A DNA stretch of 64,000 nt. Origin: Davidsoniella eucalypti. Lineage: Eukaryota; Ascomycota; Sordariomycetes; Microascales; Ceratocystidaceae. The position numbers were made by a program, and so were the translations under genes. Location of the stretch: assembly GCA_004009845.1 (NCBI GenBank), contig RMBW01000021.1, positions 248,001 through 312,000 of the forward strand, read 5' to 3'. Each line of letters begins with the position of its first letter. Positions within the stretch are counted from its first letter, which is position 1. A model generated the notes under the pieces. The model ran no database searches and was not told the origin of the DNA. It saw only the letters and a list, made by a program, of their open reading frames with translations. Shown here one piece after another: positions 13,126 to 24,992 of the stretch.

Positions 13126-14464
13126 CTAATGACTTGTCGTATCAGAAACAGAAGGTGACGGTGACGGTACCGACAACGTAGGCACCAGTCGGGCATCCGG
13201 CTTCTCGTTAGTAGCCAGGCCCTTGGTCTGTACAAAAGCGCTGGAGCGCACGTGATCGGGGTTGCGGTTGTAGTACTGGTCGATAATGGGGTGTACCATT
13301 ACCGTCTGGCGTGAAATAGTAAGCACGGAGTTTGTTGGAACATTGATCCAGTTTTCTAGAAGGGTTGTCAGATAAGTCAGTAGCTATTAAGAAAAGAAAA
13401 AATATACAGTATTGTGTATATCTTGATGGTGTCATGGGTTGTGGAATTTACCTCTTTCGAAAGTCAGTGGCTCACTGGCTACTAGCACGATATCAGCGCC
13501 TTTATCGCGCCGCTCCATGTGGTAGTTGTGGCCTGGTTGTTTTTTGCCGGTAAGGCCAGTGGCGCCACCGAGTTTCTCCTCCCATTGCGTACCAGACGAG
13601 TAATACAAACTCGCGGCTTCATCGATGGATGAACTGATGTATCGAGTGCAGATGGTGCTATGGCCATCAGTGACAGCAAAGTTTAGCAAGCTGCGAGTAT
13701 CGACATCCTCGGTCTCTAATACACTAGCGGGTATGTCATCTGTAAGTTCGTTTATTTGGCGGATTGTTTCCAGCAGAGCTTTGCGTAGCACAGTAGGACC
13801 GAAGCCCTTCTTAGGCTCAGAACTAGGATCATGGCCCATCTGCTCGAGGGTGTCCAGGAAAAGGGCAAAGGCCCATTCGGAATCAGTACCGCCGTGAACA
13901 CTAAGATACCACTTGTCGGCCAAACGGGCGCCCAGGCGCCGCTTGATGTGCTTCCAGCCACCGAGACCACCGTTATGCATCCACATCAGACTGCCATGGA
14001 TAAAAGGGTGGCAGTTGTCCTCGCTAAGCGAACCTTCGGTGGTAGCGCGGACGTGGGCAAAGATTAGGTGCGAGGCGGTCTTGGAGGCAATTCGCTGTAG
14101 GTTTGTGCAGTTCCAGGCGGGGATGGTCGAGGTGAATAGGCATGGCGCAGAGCCGAGTTTGGTGTCTGTGTAGAAGCCAATTCCAAAGCCATCGGCGTTA
14201 TTCTGCCCACGACGAGTGTCCTGTAAGAAAAAAAAAGGTCATGTTGTTAGTTGTTGGGTGTGTATATTGGAAGCGACTTCGGACGTACGAGGCGGAGGCG
14301 CGAGTCATAGCTCTGGCGCAAAATAGAGTGCGCTGGGTCGAGAATTAGCTTCGACAATAGAATGTCGTCGCTACCTTTGTAAACCTGTAAAGGTTTGAGG
14401 TCATATTAGCGATAGTCCTCAAGACCTGGCATCAGAATGAAAAGCTTACCATAAAGCGGCACAT
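13126..14464 (-). CDS. DUG3: Class II glutamine amidotransferase, glutathione-degradation subunit Dug3
   Basis: Four exons on the minus strand (14464-14450, 14384-14289, 14220-13452, 13355-13126) give 369 aa, close to yeast Dug3 (about 357 aa). The first exon is only 15 nt and encodes MCRFM; it supplies the N-terminal Cys2 that acts as the Ntn-type nucleophile once Met is removed. The start of exon 2 continues VYKGSDDILLSKLI. Exon 3 carries the class II core, with NADGFGIGFY and FAHVRATTEG, then DNCHPF and WMHNGGLGGW. The tail after about residue 345 is Ser/Pro-rich. Family knowledge: Dug3 works with Dug1 and Dug2 in cytosolic cleavage of glutathione, removing the gamma-glutamyl group. The start lies 1.4 kb from the divergent Mgm1 gene. 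A bacterial-type YafJ amidotransferase is the related alternative. Confidence 0.92.
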
Positions 14465-15857
14465 GGTGGGATGTTACGGCGTCAAAGCTCGAAATGACAG
14501 GTCGAACAAGTTGGTTCCTCGACGTCACAATCCAAGGACTAACAACAACAGAAAAATCAAAATCAAGTAGAAAAATAAAACTTGAAGATTCCAAGAAGTC
14601 TGGATGGCAGTCTGTTATAAAGAAAAATCGACACTTTGCCTACGCAAACTGTAGAGTTGTGTGAGTCGCGTGGTGCCACTGTAAAGTAACGAAGCCTGAA
14701 TGACGCAATAGAACAAGCAGATGGAGCAAGGCTTATCAGGAGCTCAACTTAAGAGTCAAGAGCCAGTTTATTTTCGGTCCCGCAGCGCTTTGGGTCGCAA
14801 GTAGTATTTGAGATGGATATATAAACGAGGCTGAAGGAAGAGAGATCGCGATCCCGGAATCTACAAAAAGGAACAAGAAAGAAGAAGTGAACAAAAAAAA
14901 AGACAAGATTGTTCAGAATATGTAGTCAGATATTCATTGCTTGGCAACTTAACAACTCATCACTGCATATGGTTCGCTTTCACCATGCTAAAAAGGCCAC
15001 TAAAGGGTCGATTTTAGCTTGATCACAAGACCAATACCGCTAAATCAGTGACTCTTATAGAAGCTGGACGTCTAATAATCCTCCGTTTATTTAGAAGCAT
15101 GTAATTGGATCGGATTGCCGAATGCAGATTCAGGTACAGTCGTAAGGGTTACAGACCAAGAAGGCTAACTGATTAGTCATCACACAAACACACAGTATTT
15201 GAAGACCAAACAGACACAGTGCATACAGTGAGCCCGCATAAAATGCTGCTACTTTGCAGCACCTTTTCTCCGCACAGTGCGCATTGTCTTCAACAAAGCT
15301 CCGCTGATTGGCCTACTGTCACTTTAGCTTCACCACCCACCCCGTCGTTCTATCGCTGCAACTTTGATAAGCGAACGAAGGCCTGAAGAGCCTTAGGTAC
15401 AAGTTTTGGGCCGATTTTGCTCTAAAGCTTCCAAGCTCGAAGCATCTAGTAAATCTAAGCATCCCAGGTAGGTCTTCCTGCAGTCAATTTTAGTGACCAT
15501 TCCCCCGCGAACCAGACAGGCCCAGAAGAAAGAAAAAAAACCGATAGAGCGACAGGGGCTCCTAAATCATCCATATCTGCTATATTTACTAGTACCAGCC
15601 AACCCCCTCCACGGCTCGAATCTCACTTCACGACAAGCCTTGAATCAAGAGCCTGGCGAGACTCTGCTCTGTAAAAGTTGCAGCCATCTGCTAGTTCTTC
15701 TTTGTTTTTCTTCTTCTTGGCTGTGGAACTGTCTCAGCGCTATCGTATCCCTTCACAGCCCCGACAGTCGCCCCGACCAGCACCCTGCCTCGCATCTCGA
15801 AATCCTATTCCTGTGTGTTATTGATATTCCCATTCCCGCTTTCGATCTTATACCACG
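14465..15857. promoter_or_regulatory. Divergent intergenic region DUG3 / MGM1
   Basis: The region between two outward-facing starts must hold both promoters. The plus strand becomes CT-rich from about 15660 to 15850, ahead of the MGM1 ATG. A TATATAAAC-like stretch is at about 14818-14826. I could not assign a specific regulator. No coding frame is supported. Confidence 0.5.
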
Positions 15858-18850
15858 ATGAGCGGCCGGCTGCTTGCCCGGGGCCATCTGCCCCAGCTCC
15901 GCCGGGTGCCGAACACACCCCGCCTTGCAACTAGAGCTACGCCATCCGTCTCCTCGGCCGCCTCTGGTGCTTCCAGCTCTACGGCTGTTGAGATCAACGC
16001 TCGCGGGTACCGCACATACACCCGCCTGCCCACTGCCGGCTTGCTCCGTGCTGATGCCGCCGTACGGGCTACCCGTAAGCGTCTCTGGCTGCCTGGCAAT
16101 GCCTTCCACAATGCCGTCATCTCGCGGAATGCCTCGTTTACACGCCTGATCCCCGGCATCATGGTCCGCTTCTTGCGTGTACCGGCTATGTTTGGTGGTC
16201 TGGCTATTGGTGCCTTTGCTTGGGTTCAGTATCAGGCTAACCGTACGTCAATACCCAATGGCAAGGATAAACATGTGATCACAGACTGACTTTTTCATCC
16301 ATATATCTAGAGGCCGGTGCTTATGCTATCGATATACTCAACAAGACTGTCGATGGCATCTCAGACGTCACTGCCAATATCTTCGTTGGCGCCAAGGGCG
16401 TTGCTGACCAGACTAGACAAGGCTGGGAAAACACCAAAGAGAATATGCCTGAATGGGTGACCAACCTGCTATCACTACATGAACAAATCGGTACTGGTGG
16501 CGACGGAGAAAACGGCGGTAACAACAACCCCAAACAGAGCCGTATATCACCCGTTGCCGCTGCTGCCGGCGGTGCTGCTGCTTATGGCCTTGCCCAGGGC
16601 GATGAAGAACGCAAGCCAGAGGAGGCAGCCCGGGACGACCAGATGATGGTCTTGACCAAGAAGATGATAGAAATCCGCAACATACTCAACAAGGTTGGCC
16701 AGAGCAGCTCACTGACTCTACCCTCTATCGTTGTCATTGGCTCACAGTCGTCGGGCAAGAGCTCTGTTCTAGAAGCTATCGTTGGCCACGAATTCCTGCC
16801 TAAAGGTGCCAACATGGTCACCCGCCGCCCCATTGAGCTGACTCTCATCAACACGCCAGACTCGACCGAGGAATACGGTGAGTTCCCAGAGCTCGGTCTT
16901 CGTAAAATCTCCGACTTCACTTCCATCCAACGCACTCTCACCGAGCTCAACCTGGCTGTTCCCGAGACTGAATGTGTCTCTGATGATCCAATCCATCTTT
17001 CTATCTACTCGCCCAACGTGCCCGATCTGTCCCTCATTGATCTGCCTGGCTACATTCAGGTTGTCGGCCGCAACCAGCCTCTCGAACTAAAGCAGAAGAT
17101 TTCTGAGCTTTGCGACAAGTACATCCAACGTCCCAACGTCATCCTTGCTATCTCTGCTGCTGATGTTGATCTGGCCAACTCTACTGCCCTGCGAGCTTCT
17201 CGCCGTGTCGACCCCCGCGGCGAGCGTACCATCGGTGTTGTTACCAAGATGGACTTGGTTGATCCCGTCCGTGGCAACAACATCTTGAATGATACCCAGT
17301 ACCCGCTGCGTTTGGGATACGTTGGTGTCGTCTCCAAGGCTCCTTCTACTGTCAACCTGTTTGTCCGTGGCTCTTCAAATCTCATGGCTGCCATCACCAA
17401 GAATGAGAACGGCTTCTTTAACGCCCATCCCAAAGAATTCGGCACCGATGCCGGTGTCAACGTCGGCACCAACAACCTGCGCAAGAAGCTGATGCATGTG
17501 CTGGAGCAAACCATGTCATCTAGCCTACAGGGTACTTCTGATGCCATCCGCCAAGAGCTTGAAGAGGCTACTTATGAGTTCAAGGTCCAATACAACGACC
17601 GCCCACTCTCGGCCGAATCTTACATGGCGGAGACTCTTGACTCGTTCAAGGTTGCCTTCAAGCACTTTACTGAAGAGTTTGGGCGCCCCCAGATGCACCA
17701 GTTGCTCAAGAACGAACTGGACCAAAAGGTTCTAGATCTCCTGGCTGCGCGCTACTGGAACAAGCCTATTTCTGACTTGAGCCCTGTCCGCCCTGAGCCT
17801 GACAACGTCGCTGAGCTTCCTCGTGCGGATCCCGACTCGCTATACTGGCACCGCCAGTTAGACGCTTCCGTTTCCGCATTGACCAAGCTAGGTGTCGGTC
17901 GTCTTGCCACTACCGTGGTCGCCCACTCGATTCAGTCTAGCATTGATGCGCTGATCAACAGCTCGACTTTTGTTAACCACCCGTTCGCACGTCAGACCAT
18001 CAATGAAGCTGCCTCCACCATCCTGAACGAGCGTTTCTACAGCACATCCGACCAAGTCGAAAACTGCATCAAGCCATACAAGTTTGAAATCGATATCGAA
18101 GGTCGTGAATGGAACCAGGGTCGCGAGAACGCTTCTCTGCTCCTCAAGAAGGAGATTTCTGACTGTGATTCCGCGCTTAAGGGCATGGAGAACCAGGTCG
18201 GTGGACGTAGAAAGCTGCGTGAAGTCATGAACTTTGTCGACAAGGCTCGCAAGGGCGATGTTCTAGTTGACGGTGATGGCCATAGCGGAGCTGGTGGCTT
18301 CAGCGCCGCCTTGCTGGCCAAGGGTAAGTGGAAACCCCCTTGACAAGTCATTGATAACTTTTAAGGGATTCAACTAACACTATATAATATAGGCCGCGAA
18401 GCTGTCTTCCTGCGCGATCGCGCCGAGATTATCAAGATGCGCCTCCTAGCTGTCAAATCCAAGCAGTGCTCTGATCTCCAGAACAAGTACTACTGCCCCG
18501 AAGTTTTCCTAAACGCCGCTGCCACTAAGCTAGCCTCGACTGCTGTTCTTTTCCTCAACGTAGAGCTTCTGTCTGAATTCTACTACAACTTCCCACGTGA
18601 ACTGGACCTTCGTCTCGGCCGTCACCTCAGCGATGAGGAAGTCGAGCGCTTCGCTAAGGAAGACCCCAAGATCCGCAAACATCTCGACGTTATCCGCCGT
18701 AAAGAGATGTTGGAGCTTGTCCTTGACAAGATGGAGGACTTGAAGCAGCTCGATGGTAGCCGTATCGATTCACCACCGTCGAACAACGGTCGTAGCGGCC
18801 GTGGATCAGGCAAGAAGGACCAGGAGCGTGGTCGCTGGGGTCTCTTCTAA
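15858..18850 (+). CDS. MGM1: Mitochondrial inner-membrane fusion dynamin Mgm1 (OPA1 family)
   Basis: Exons 15858-16242, 16311-18323 and 18393-18850 give 951 aa. The first 100 residues are Arg/Ser/Ala-rich with hardly any acidic residues, as expected for a matrix targeting presequence. A transmembrane segment follows at about 105-126 (VPAMFGGLAIGAFAWVQ). A second, small-residue hydrophobic stretch at about 211-223 (AAAAGGAAAYGLA) is where rhomboid protease Pcp1 would cut to make the short form. The GTPase has the P-loop GSQSSGKSS at 272-280, DLPG at 372-375 and TKMD at 440-443. Middle and effector regions follow. Family knowledge: Mgm1 drives inner-membrane fusion and cristae maintenance and needs both long and short forms. 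Length and order of segments fit fungal Mgm1. Confidence 0.97.
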
Positions 18851-19416
18851 GAAAGAAGCTTCACTTGTGATGACCACATTCTCGATTTTCTCCTCTCTCT
18901 GTCTATCTTTTTGGGTTTGTTATTTTCATATTTACGCTGTTACGAAACTTACACATTTATGCTTGTTTCTTGTCTCTATTTATCTTTTTCTCTTGTCTTC
19001 GTTTTTATCTCCTTTCTTCCGAATAAAAAAAGGGAAAAAAAAGAAAAAAAAACCACTTTGTCGTCTTCTGTGTTTTCTGTCGACCTCTCACCCCCTTCCT
19101 TGTTACATATTTTTGTCTATAATCACATGTCGTTGGATCATGTTTACTTATCAAGGCTGTATCTACTTGGTATTTAGCTGACCTACCCCCTCTTTATCAC
19201 CTACCTCTTAACTCATTTAGGAGTTCTTGGCGTTGTCAATACAAGTTCTGGGGTTTTTTTTCTGCTATGGAAAATGTTTCTGCAGTTGACAATTTATTTA
19301 GCTTGTTATGCCGTACCATCATTGATTGGGTGATCAATTTAAAATGTTCTACAGTGTGATGTGATTATTGTGGTATCATTCATGAAATGCAGACTAGATT
19401 TATGCTGATTATCCTA
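18851..19416. other. Convergent 3' flank MGM1 / ZRG17
   Basis: A T-rich 3' flank with an A-rich run at about 19024-19052. It must hold the polyadenylation signals of both genes. No coding frame or RNA gene is supported. Confidence 0.5.
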
Positions 19417-21118
19417 CTAGTTCAAATTCACATCTACAGTTGTTTGTAGCGTGACCTCCCATCTGAAACTACTTCCTTGGCCATATCCCTCTCCCAACCT
19501 ATTTTGTACAAGATTACTAACTCTTGTTCGTAATTTACTGAGGGTCTGGTCATCGACACCCTTCGTGATACGTATTTTGAGGTTTGCTAGACCCAAGCCA
19601 TAGTGAACTTGCCAGAACTGCGCATCCTCGACTTTTGTGACATCTGGCTCAGCTTCAATTTCACGGACTATGAGGGGTACGCTGTTCTCGCTAGAGAAGA
19701 AACCTGTCGAGTTACCGCCGTAGGACATGAGAAGCATGTGACCTTGTGCTACAGCAAGACGCGCACCAACGGCAAACATGGCCAAAGCAATTGCAGCGCA
19801 TATGGCGCTATCAACCCAGGTGTAGTATTCGATATCGAGCAGTGGCAACATCAACATCAGTAAACTGAACGAGAGGGTGAGGAAGTGGAAGGGATTGCTG
19901 AGTAGGCTAGGAAGCGAGGAGAGATAGGATACGCGCATGGCCTTGGCGATCCGTGTGTGGTTGCGCAAACCATACGCCGAGATCAACGTGCTAGCAATAG
20001 CGGCGAAGCTTGCCCAATCTACTGCTCCCGAGCTAACACGCGTATGGCTGTGTCCATGGCTGCCACTGGAGCTCAGCATGCTATGTCCTGATAGGATATC
20101 ATCTTCCGAAAGAAGACCGGGCATAGCGTGGTCGTCATCAATGCCAGCGAGAGTGTGCTTAACGTTGTGCGAGATGAGGTCGAAACCACCAAAGAGCAAG
20201 AAAACGCTCATAGCGAAGCCGGCAAGAACTTCAACACGTTCCAGGCCGAACGGGTGGCGGATGCTACTACGACGCCATACCTCGAAGTTGCCTAAGACAT
20301 CGACAACAACACAGATTGCGGCACTTCCCGCATCAAAAAATATTAGGTGGGCAAGGGCCATCATGGCCAAGGAACCGTGCGATTCAAGAAGGACGAAGAC
20401 GGCAACAGCAACATGGCAGAGACACCATACTAGACGTAGGCGTTGCTCGCGTGACATGGAATCACGGGCTTCCTTGAAGGTTGGGACAGGTAGCGAAGCG
20501 GGTAGGACGGACGGTGGACGCTGTGGTGGTTCCTGGAAGATCTGATGCTGGGCAGACACACTGCTATGCTTGTAACGATGACCTCGTCTCTGGCCAATGT
20601 TCTACCAGGATTGGAAAGAAGAAGCCGGGGGGGTTAGCTAAAGAGTTATACTTTTTGGAGGAGGGGAAGAAGCGCAAGCAAATGAGTTGTAAGCTACTAC
20701 TACATATGTGGGACTCAAAACTTACAGCGCGCACTGGCGATGAAGACAGTACTTGAGTTTGAAAGTTGAAGGGCGAAGCTCCATCGGACGAGGCATCGGC
20801 GACAGAAGCAGGTTGTTGCTTTGGGGAGCCGCCACCAGCAGCGCCGCCATTGTGCGCAAAGTCGTGGTCAGACATGCTTGGAGGCCGGAGGAAGTTGCTA
20901 CTGCGACGAGTCTGATGGCGCAACTGCTGTGATTGAGGGGACAACGACGCAGTGGTTGTTATTGGTGTTGTAGAGCCTTCTAGGGCGGTAGAGGCAGTAG
21001 CCGAGTGGCAATGGTGGTCGTGGTCGCGGTCGTGGGAACCCACAGTGGGTGGTGGAGAGTGAGAGTCGTGGCCGAAGCCATCTGGGGCAAACGACGGCGT
21101 GCGAGGCAGCTCGTCCAT
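19417..21118 (-). CDS. ZRG17: Zinc transporter subunit of the CDF family (Zrg17 type, early secretory pathway)
   Basis: Two exons on the minus strand (21118-20726, 20601-19417) give 525 aa. The first 130 residues are disordered, with His/Asp/Ser runs (HDRDHDHHCHS). The splice junction is followed by NIGQRRGHRYKHSSVS, a conserved lead-in to the membrane domain. Six membrane segments follow with a His-rich loop HGHSHTR; the HxxxD-type zinc ligands are partly replaced (e.g. HLIFFDAGSA at about residue 210). The C terminus has the CDF cytoplasmic fold (VHYGLGLANLKIRITKG). Family knowledge: Zrg17 pairs with Msc2/Cis4 to load zinc into ER and Golgi, and degenerate sites are typical of this partner subunit. 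The second exon has no ATG of its own, so exon 1 is required. Msc2 itself is the main alternative but is normally longer with more helices. Confidence 0.85.
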
Positions 21119-22590
21119 ATCTATGTAGTAACGGAGTTAACCGTAGTATCGTAACAACAGTGCTATACAATTACAGCAGCTGGTGGTAATAGTAGCATGC
21201 GAGATTGCCTTGGCGAAGCGGCGGGACCAAGTTCAGACGGGACCTAGACGCAGCTACTATTAACTGCTAGTAATTAATTTGTAGTAATCGACAGGCGGAT
21301 CGACGAGATGATACAGTGGACGCTCAGGGGTGAGTGAGTTGGCGGGCGCGATAGAGAAAAGCAGGAAAAATAAACAAGTATATCTGTATATTTGTAGTCG
21401 CAAACTACTGTGCAATATCAAAGTTGGAAGATTAGAAAAGAAATTTGCCAGATTTTGATACGTAACAGCCAGATCCATCGAGCCAAATGCCAAGTTCTAA
21501 ACTCTTGTTATCATCCATAATCAGTGACGTTTATCATGCTAATACTGTAGCTACAAAAACAGCCAAAACTTAATTCCATTGACTTGCTGACTTGGGCGCC
21601 ACACAACAAAGCGCCACCTCTCTCATTTCACCAACTACAGGGGACCTACACCGGCCGGATTCACTAGCGGCGCTTCTTTTTAGCTGCCAAATGGCGGTCT
21701 CATAGTCGCTCAGCGCCACAAGCGCCACAAGCGTCACTGCCGCGCTGTATTCGTACAGTTGTTAGTTGTACACTTGACAATAAAGACGTAAAGCCAAGTT
21801 GACTTGCTTGTCAAGCCAAGTGCGACAAATAGCACAAACACACTAATCCGTATCTTGGCAGCAGAAATGCTGGATCGCGAAGCCGGTTTTTGGATCTTGT
21901 TTCGGCCGCCAATCTGATCTGACCTGTTCTATTTGTTCTTGTCTACAAATAGTTTCACATCAACCGCGTGCACAGAGCGGCAAATGCACCATCATTGCTC
22001 ACTATTATTGCTCCATAGCTTCCTTGCCAAATGCCAACGCCTTCCTGTTTAGCACATGCTTAGATCTTCCTTAGTCTAAATCTTGAGATTTGCCTCAGAG
22101 CTTCTTCCCTCTCAATATTCCACAATTCATCCAGCCGGAAATTTTATATTCTGTGCTCTAATATCGTCATCGAAGCCTACACAACAGGCTGCTTCTGCTT
22201 TTACTCTTACTCGTTTGCCATTGCATCGACGCTACCTGAGCCCTCGGCGACCCTGAATCTAACTCGGCGATCTACAACTGCAGACAAACTACAAAAAAAA
22301 ACAATAACATACAATTTGCTGGTTTGTCATATCAGTCATTTGGTTCGACCGCCACTTAAAACCCAACAAAATAAAAACAATACTTAATTCCGCCTCTTGA
22401 TGCACAGCTACTAGCAACCACTCATTCTGCTCTAGCCTGCCCTCGTCTGATTCTCCACACATTTCACTTCTTGTCTTTCTTTTTATGTAATTCCTTTTAT
22501 TCAATGTCCGTTTTAGGCGCCCCAAACCACAGTCACCTTCTCTTTTTTTTCCTTGGCCTCCCGGCTCGGGCTCCTAGTTCCTGCTGAGGC
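21119..22590. promoter_or_regulatory. Divergent intergenic region ZRG17 / PIG-Y-like gene
   Basis: Both starts point outward, so both promoters lie here. A near-duplicate CAGCGCCACAAGCGCCACAAGCG stretch occurs at about 21711-21735 as a short local tandem (AGCGCCACA units). The leader before 22591 is T-rich. An in-frame TGA at 22585-22587 fixes the downstream start. Confidence 0.5.
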
Positions 22591-23982
22591 ATGGGCTCCA
22601 AGACCTCCGTCAGCCCTGCTATCAACGCGGTGCTGGCATCGTCATCCAATGGGTCGTCCAACAGTATCAGTTCCAAAACTGGTACCTCTCCCTCGGCCTC
22701 AATCATGCCAACTAGCAGCGCTTCTAACTCTGGTAGCCACAGCGGCGGCCGTCTCTCCCTAAGACTTCCTCTTCTGCGCACAACTAGCGATCCATCTTAC
22801 GCCGCATCTCCAACCGATCATAAGCTCATTTCACCCACATATACCACGTCGCCAACCGCCCTGAATCCGACCAGCCCTACCTTGATCTCGAATACCTCAT
22901 GGGACAACTCTTCCTCCCGAACAGCCCCGCGTACGCGCCCACGCAAAGGCTCGTTGCGTAAACTTGCCTTGAGTCGTGGTGCTGAACGTCACGGCGCGCG
23001 CAGCCACCAGCAATTTATCATCAACGCTCCCAACGGAGCCTCGGCTGCTAACGCGGCTGCAGCTGCTGCTGCTTCTGCACTGTCCAATTCAAGCGACTCG
23101 GGCCCTAGTCCGAGAAGCAGTACCGACAGCGAAGGAACCACGCCGTGGCCTGCCTTCGAAGATACCATCAATGGTAATGCAGGAACTACCCTCGCCTCAT
23201 CAAGAATCGATGTTCATGTGGACCCTGCGTACATATCCACGGACGACGACGACGTACCTCATATAATCCATTCTAGTGGAAACACTAGGAAGAGCTCTGG
23301 CAACGGCACAAGGAACAGTGGTTCATCCAGCAGCACGACAGCAACACCCACAATCTCCTCTGGGCCTCGATTAGTAGGGGCATCATCCACGGCCTCGACG
23401 TCTGCTGCTGCAATCGCTCGCAGGGAAGCCACTGGCAGTAGCCCAGCCAGTAGCGGTGCCAGTAGCAGTCAATCTTCCAAAAACAAGTCTTCGAAGCTCA
23501 AGACCAAGAGCAAAAATTCATATTCAAATTCACATCTGCATACTCAACAACATACACACGGCCACTCACATTCGCGATCTCACTCAGCCGCCAATAGCCT
23601 TATCAGCAAGCCCAAGGCAAACCCATCACCTCTTAGTAACGCATCCGTCCCACCACCAAGTGCTACCTTGATGCCGGCCGTCGTCACTTCGGATGCCGCA
23701 TGGGATTATGCTGAGACAGCATGGTGGGGTTGGATCATACTGATCACAACGTGGATTGTCTTCGTGATCGGTATGGGCTCATGCTTTGGTGTCTGGAGTT
23801 GGGCTTGGGATGTCGGAACAACACCATATGCACCCCCTGAACTCGAAGACGATCCAACACTTCCAATAACAGGGTACTATCCGGCAATCATCATCTTGTC
23901 GGGTGTCATGGCGTGGGTTTGGGCATTCATTGCCTGGGTCGGTATGAAATACTTCAGGCATGCCAAAATAAGCGGTGATTGA
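22591..23982 (+). CDS. PIG-Y/Eri1-like GPI-GlcNAc transferase subunit with long Ser-rich N-terminal extension
   Basis: A single-exon gene of 463 aa; an in-frame TGA two codons upstream of the ATG fixes the start. Residues 1-366 are low complexity, rich in Ser, Thr, Asn and Ala, with basic patches (RPRKGSLRKLALSR) and a His/Ser stretch near 325-345. Residues 367-463 are ordered: a Trp-rich segment, a membrane helix at about 379-402, an acidic Pro-rich loop (APPELEDDPTLPI), a second helix at about 429-449 and the ending WVGMKYFRH. PIG-Y, a subunit of about 70 aa in the enzyme for the first step of GPI-anchor synthesis at the ER, has the same two-helix hairpin and a closely similar W-x-G-x-K-x-FRH end. 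The assignment therefore rests on the last 97 residues. The function of the extension is unknown. Confidence 0.72.
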   Translation: MGSKTSVSPAINAVLASSSNGSSNSISSKTGTSPSASIMPTSSASNSGSHSGGRLSLRLPLLRTTSDPSYAASPTDHKLISPTYTTSPTALNPTSPTLISNTSWDNSSSRTAPRTRPRKGSLRKLALSRGAERHGARSHQQFIINAPNGASAANAAAAAAASALSNSSDSGPSPRSSTDSEGTTPWPAFEDTINGNAGTTLASSRIDVHVDPAYISTDDDDVPHIIHSSGNTRKSSGNGTRNSGSSSSTTATPTISSGPRLVGASSTASTSAAAIARREATGSSPASSGASSSQSSKNKSSKLKTKSKNSYSNSHLHTQQHTHGHSHSRSHSAANSLISKPKANPSPLSNASVPPPSATLMPAVVTSDAAWDYAETAWWGWIILITTWIVFVIGMGSCFGVWSWAWDVGTTPYAPPELEDDPTLPITGYYPAIIILSGVMAWVWAFIAWVGMKYFRHAKISGD

Positions 23983-24992
23983 TTAGATATCTCAAAATAC
24001 TCCTACTATAGTTTATCATCACCATACTATATACTACTCAAAGCATATATACACGCAATAGGTGCTTGTCAGTTATGGAAAAGGGGGTGATATCTGATAT
24101 AATCAACCCCTAGGCTCAATTCAGTGTGTATATAAATGTACGTTTATGTTACGTGTGTATATGTTTTCTTTTTTGTCCATCTCTCATATGTTGTATGCAC
24201 ACTTCATGATCTGAAGAATTAGGGAGGTGACATGATGGCTCTTCACGAATAATGAACAATTTAATTTTTACCTCTTGCAATCAAATTATAGAATTTGGTA
24301 AGACGCTAATATCACAAGCAAAATGTAAACTCAAGGGTTATCCCATATAGTTAACCCTACCATAAACATCATAGACCATATAACAAATTGTTAACAGATC
24401 AACTTAGAAAGTAAATGAATGAAATGATGAATATATTCAAAAATTACACCATGTCTTAAGAATAAATTTGGGATCGTTGATATAAAATATTACCACAATA
24501 CATAAGATAAGGGTGTCAAATAAAACGAAGAAAAATGCAGTAAAAGATAACAAGCAAAATTTGTGTAATAATAAACCCATAAATCCCTAATATCAGATGT
24601 TCCATCTGGTTGATATTTCCCAACAATGATAAAAAAAAAAAAAGACAAAAAATCCATTAAACAATTCCAAGCCTAGGAAAAAAAATACTACGAAGTACGT
24701 CGAGATAGAGAAGACATCAAAGAGTCAATAAAGATAATAAAAAAAAGAAGCAGAATAGGTAAGAAGCTAGGGTGAAAGGTGTAAAAAGGCTGAGAAACAG
24801 GGGCTATTTTGTATACCGTGGTTCTACAAATAGGATAAGAGTTGATGAAAAGAGGAAAAGAAGAAAAAAGGAAGTAGATGAAGAGTTTTGTTTGTTGAAA
24901 AATAAGTGAAAGACCAAAAAAAAGAAAAGAAGATATTCTGGCATGTCACCGGAAGTTTTAGTAGAACAAAAGAAGGAATTTTGATTATTCTT
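23983..24992. other. Convergent AT-rich intergenic region
   Basis: Strongly AT-rich, with an A run at 24631-24644 and a GTGTGTAT repeat-like stretch near 24125-24165. It separates two 3' ends. No coding frame or RNA gene is supported. Confidence 0.55.

Noticed and set aside
20559..20561. GTG as the start of the zinc transporter
   Set aside because: The frame extends upstream to an acceptor and joins an ATG exon, giving the conserved RRGHRYKHSSVS junction.
22341..22351. GGTTCGACCGC resembling a tRNA B box
   Set aside because: No A box or acceptor-stem pairing at the right distance.
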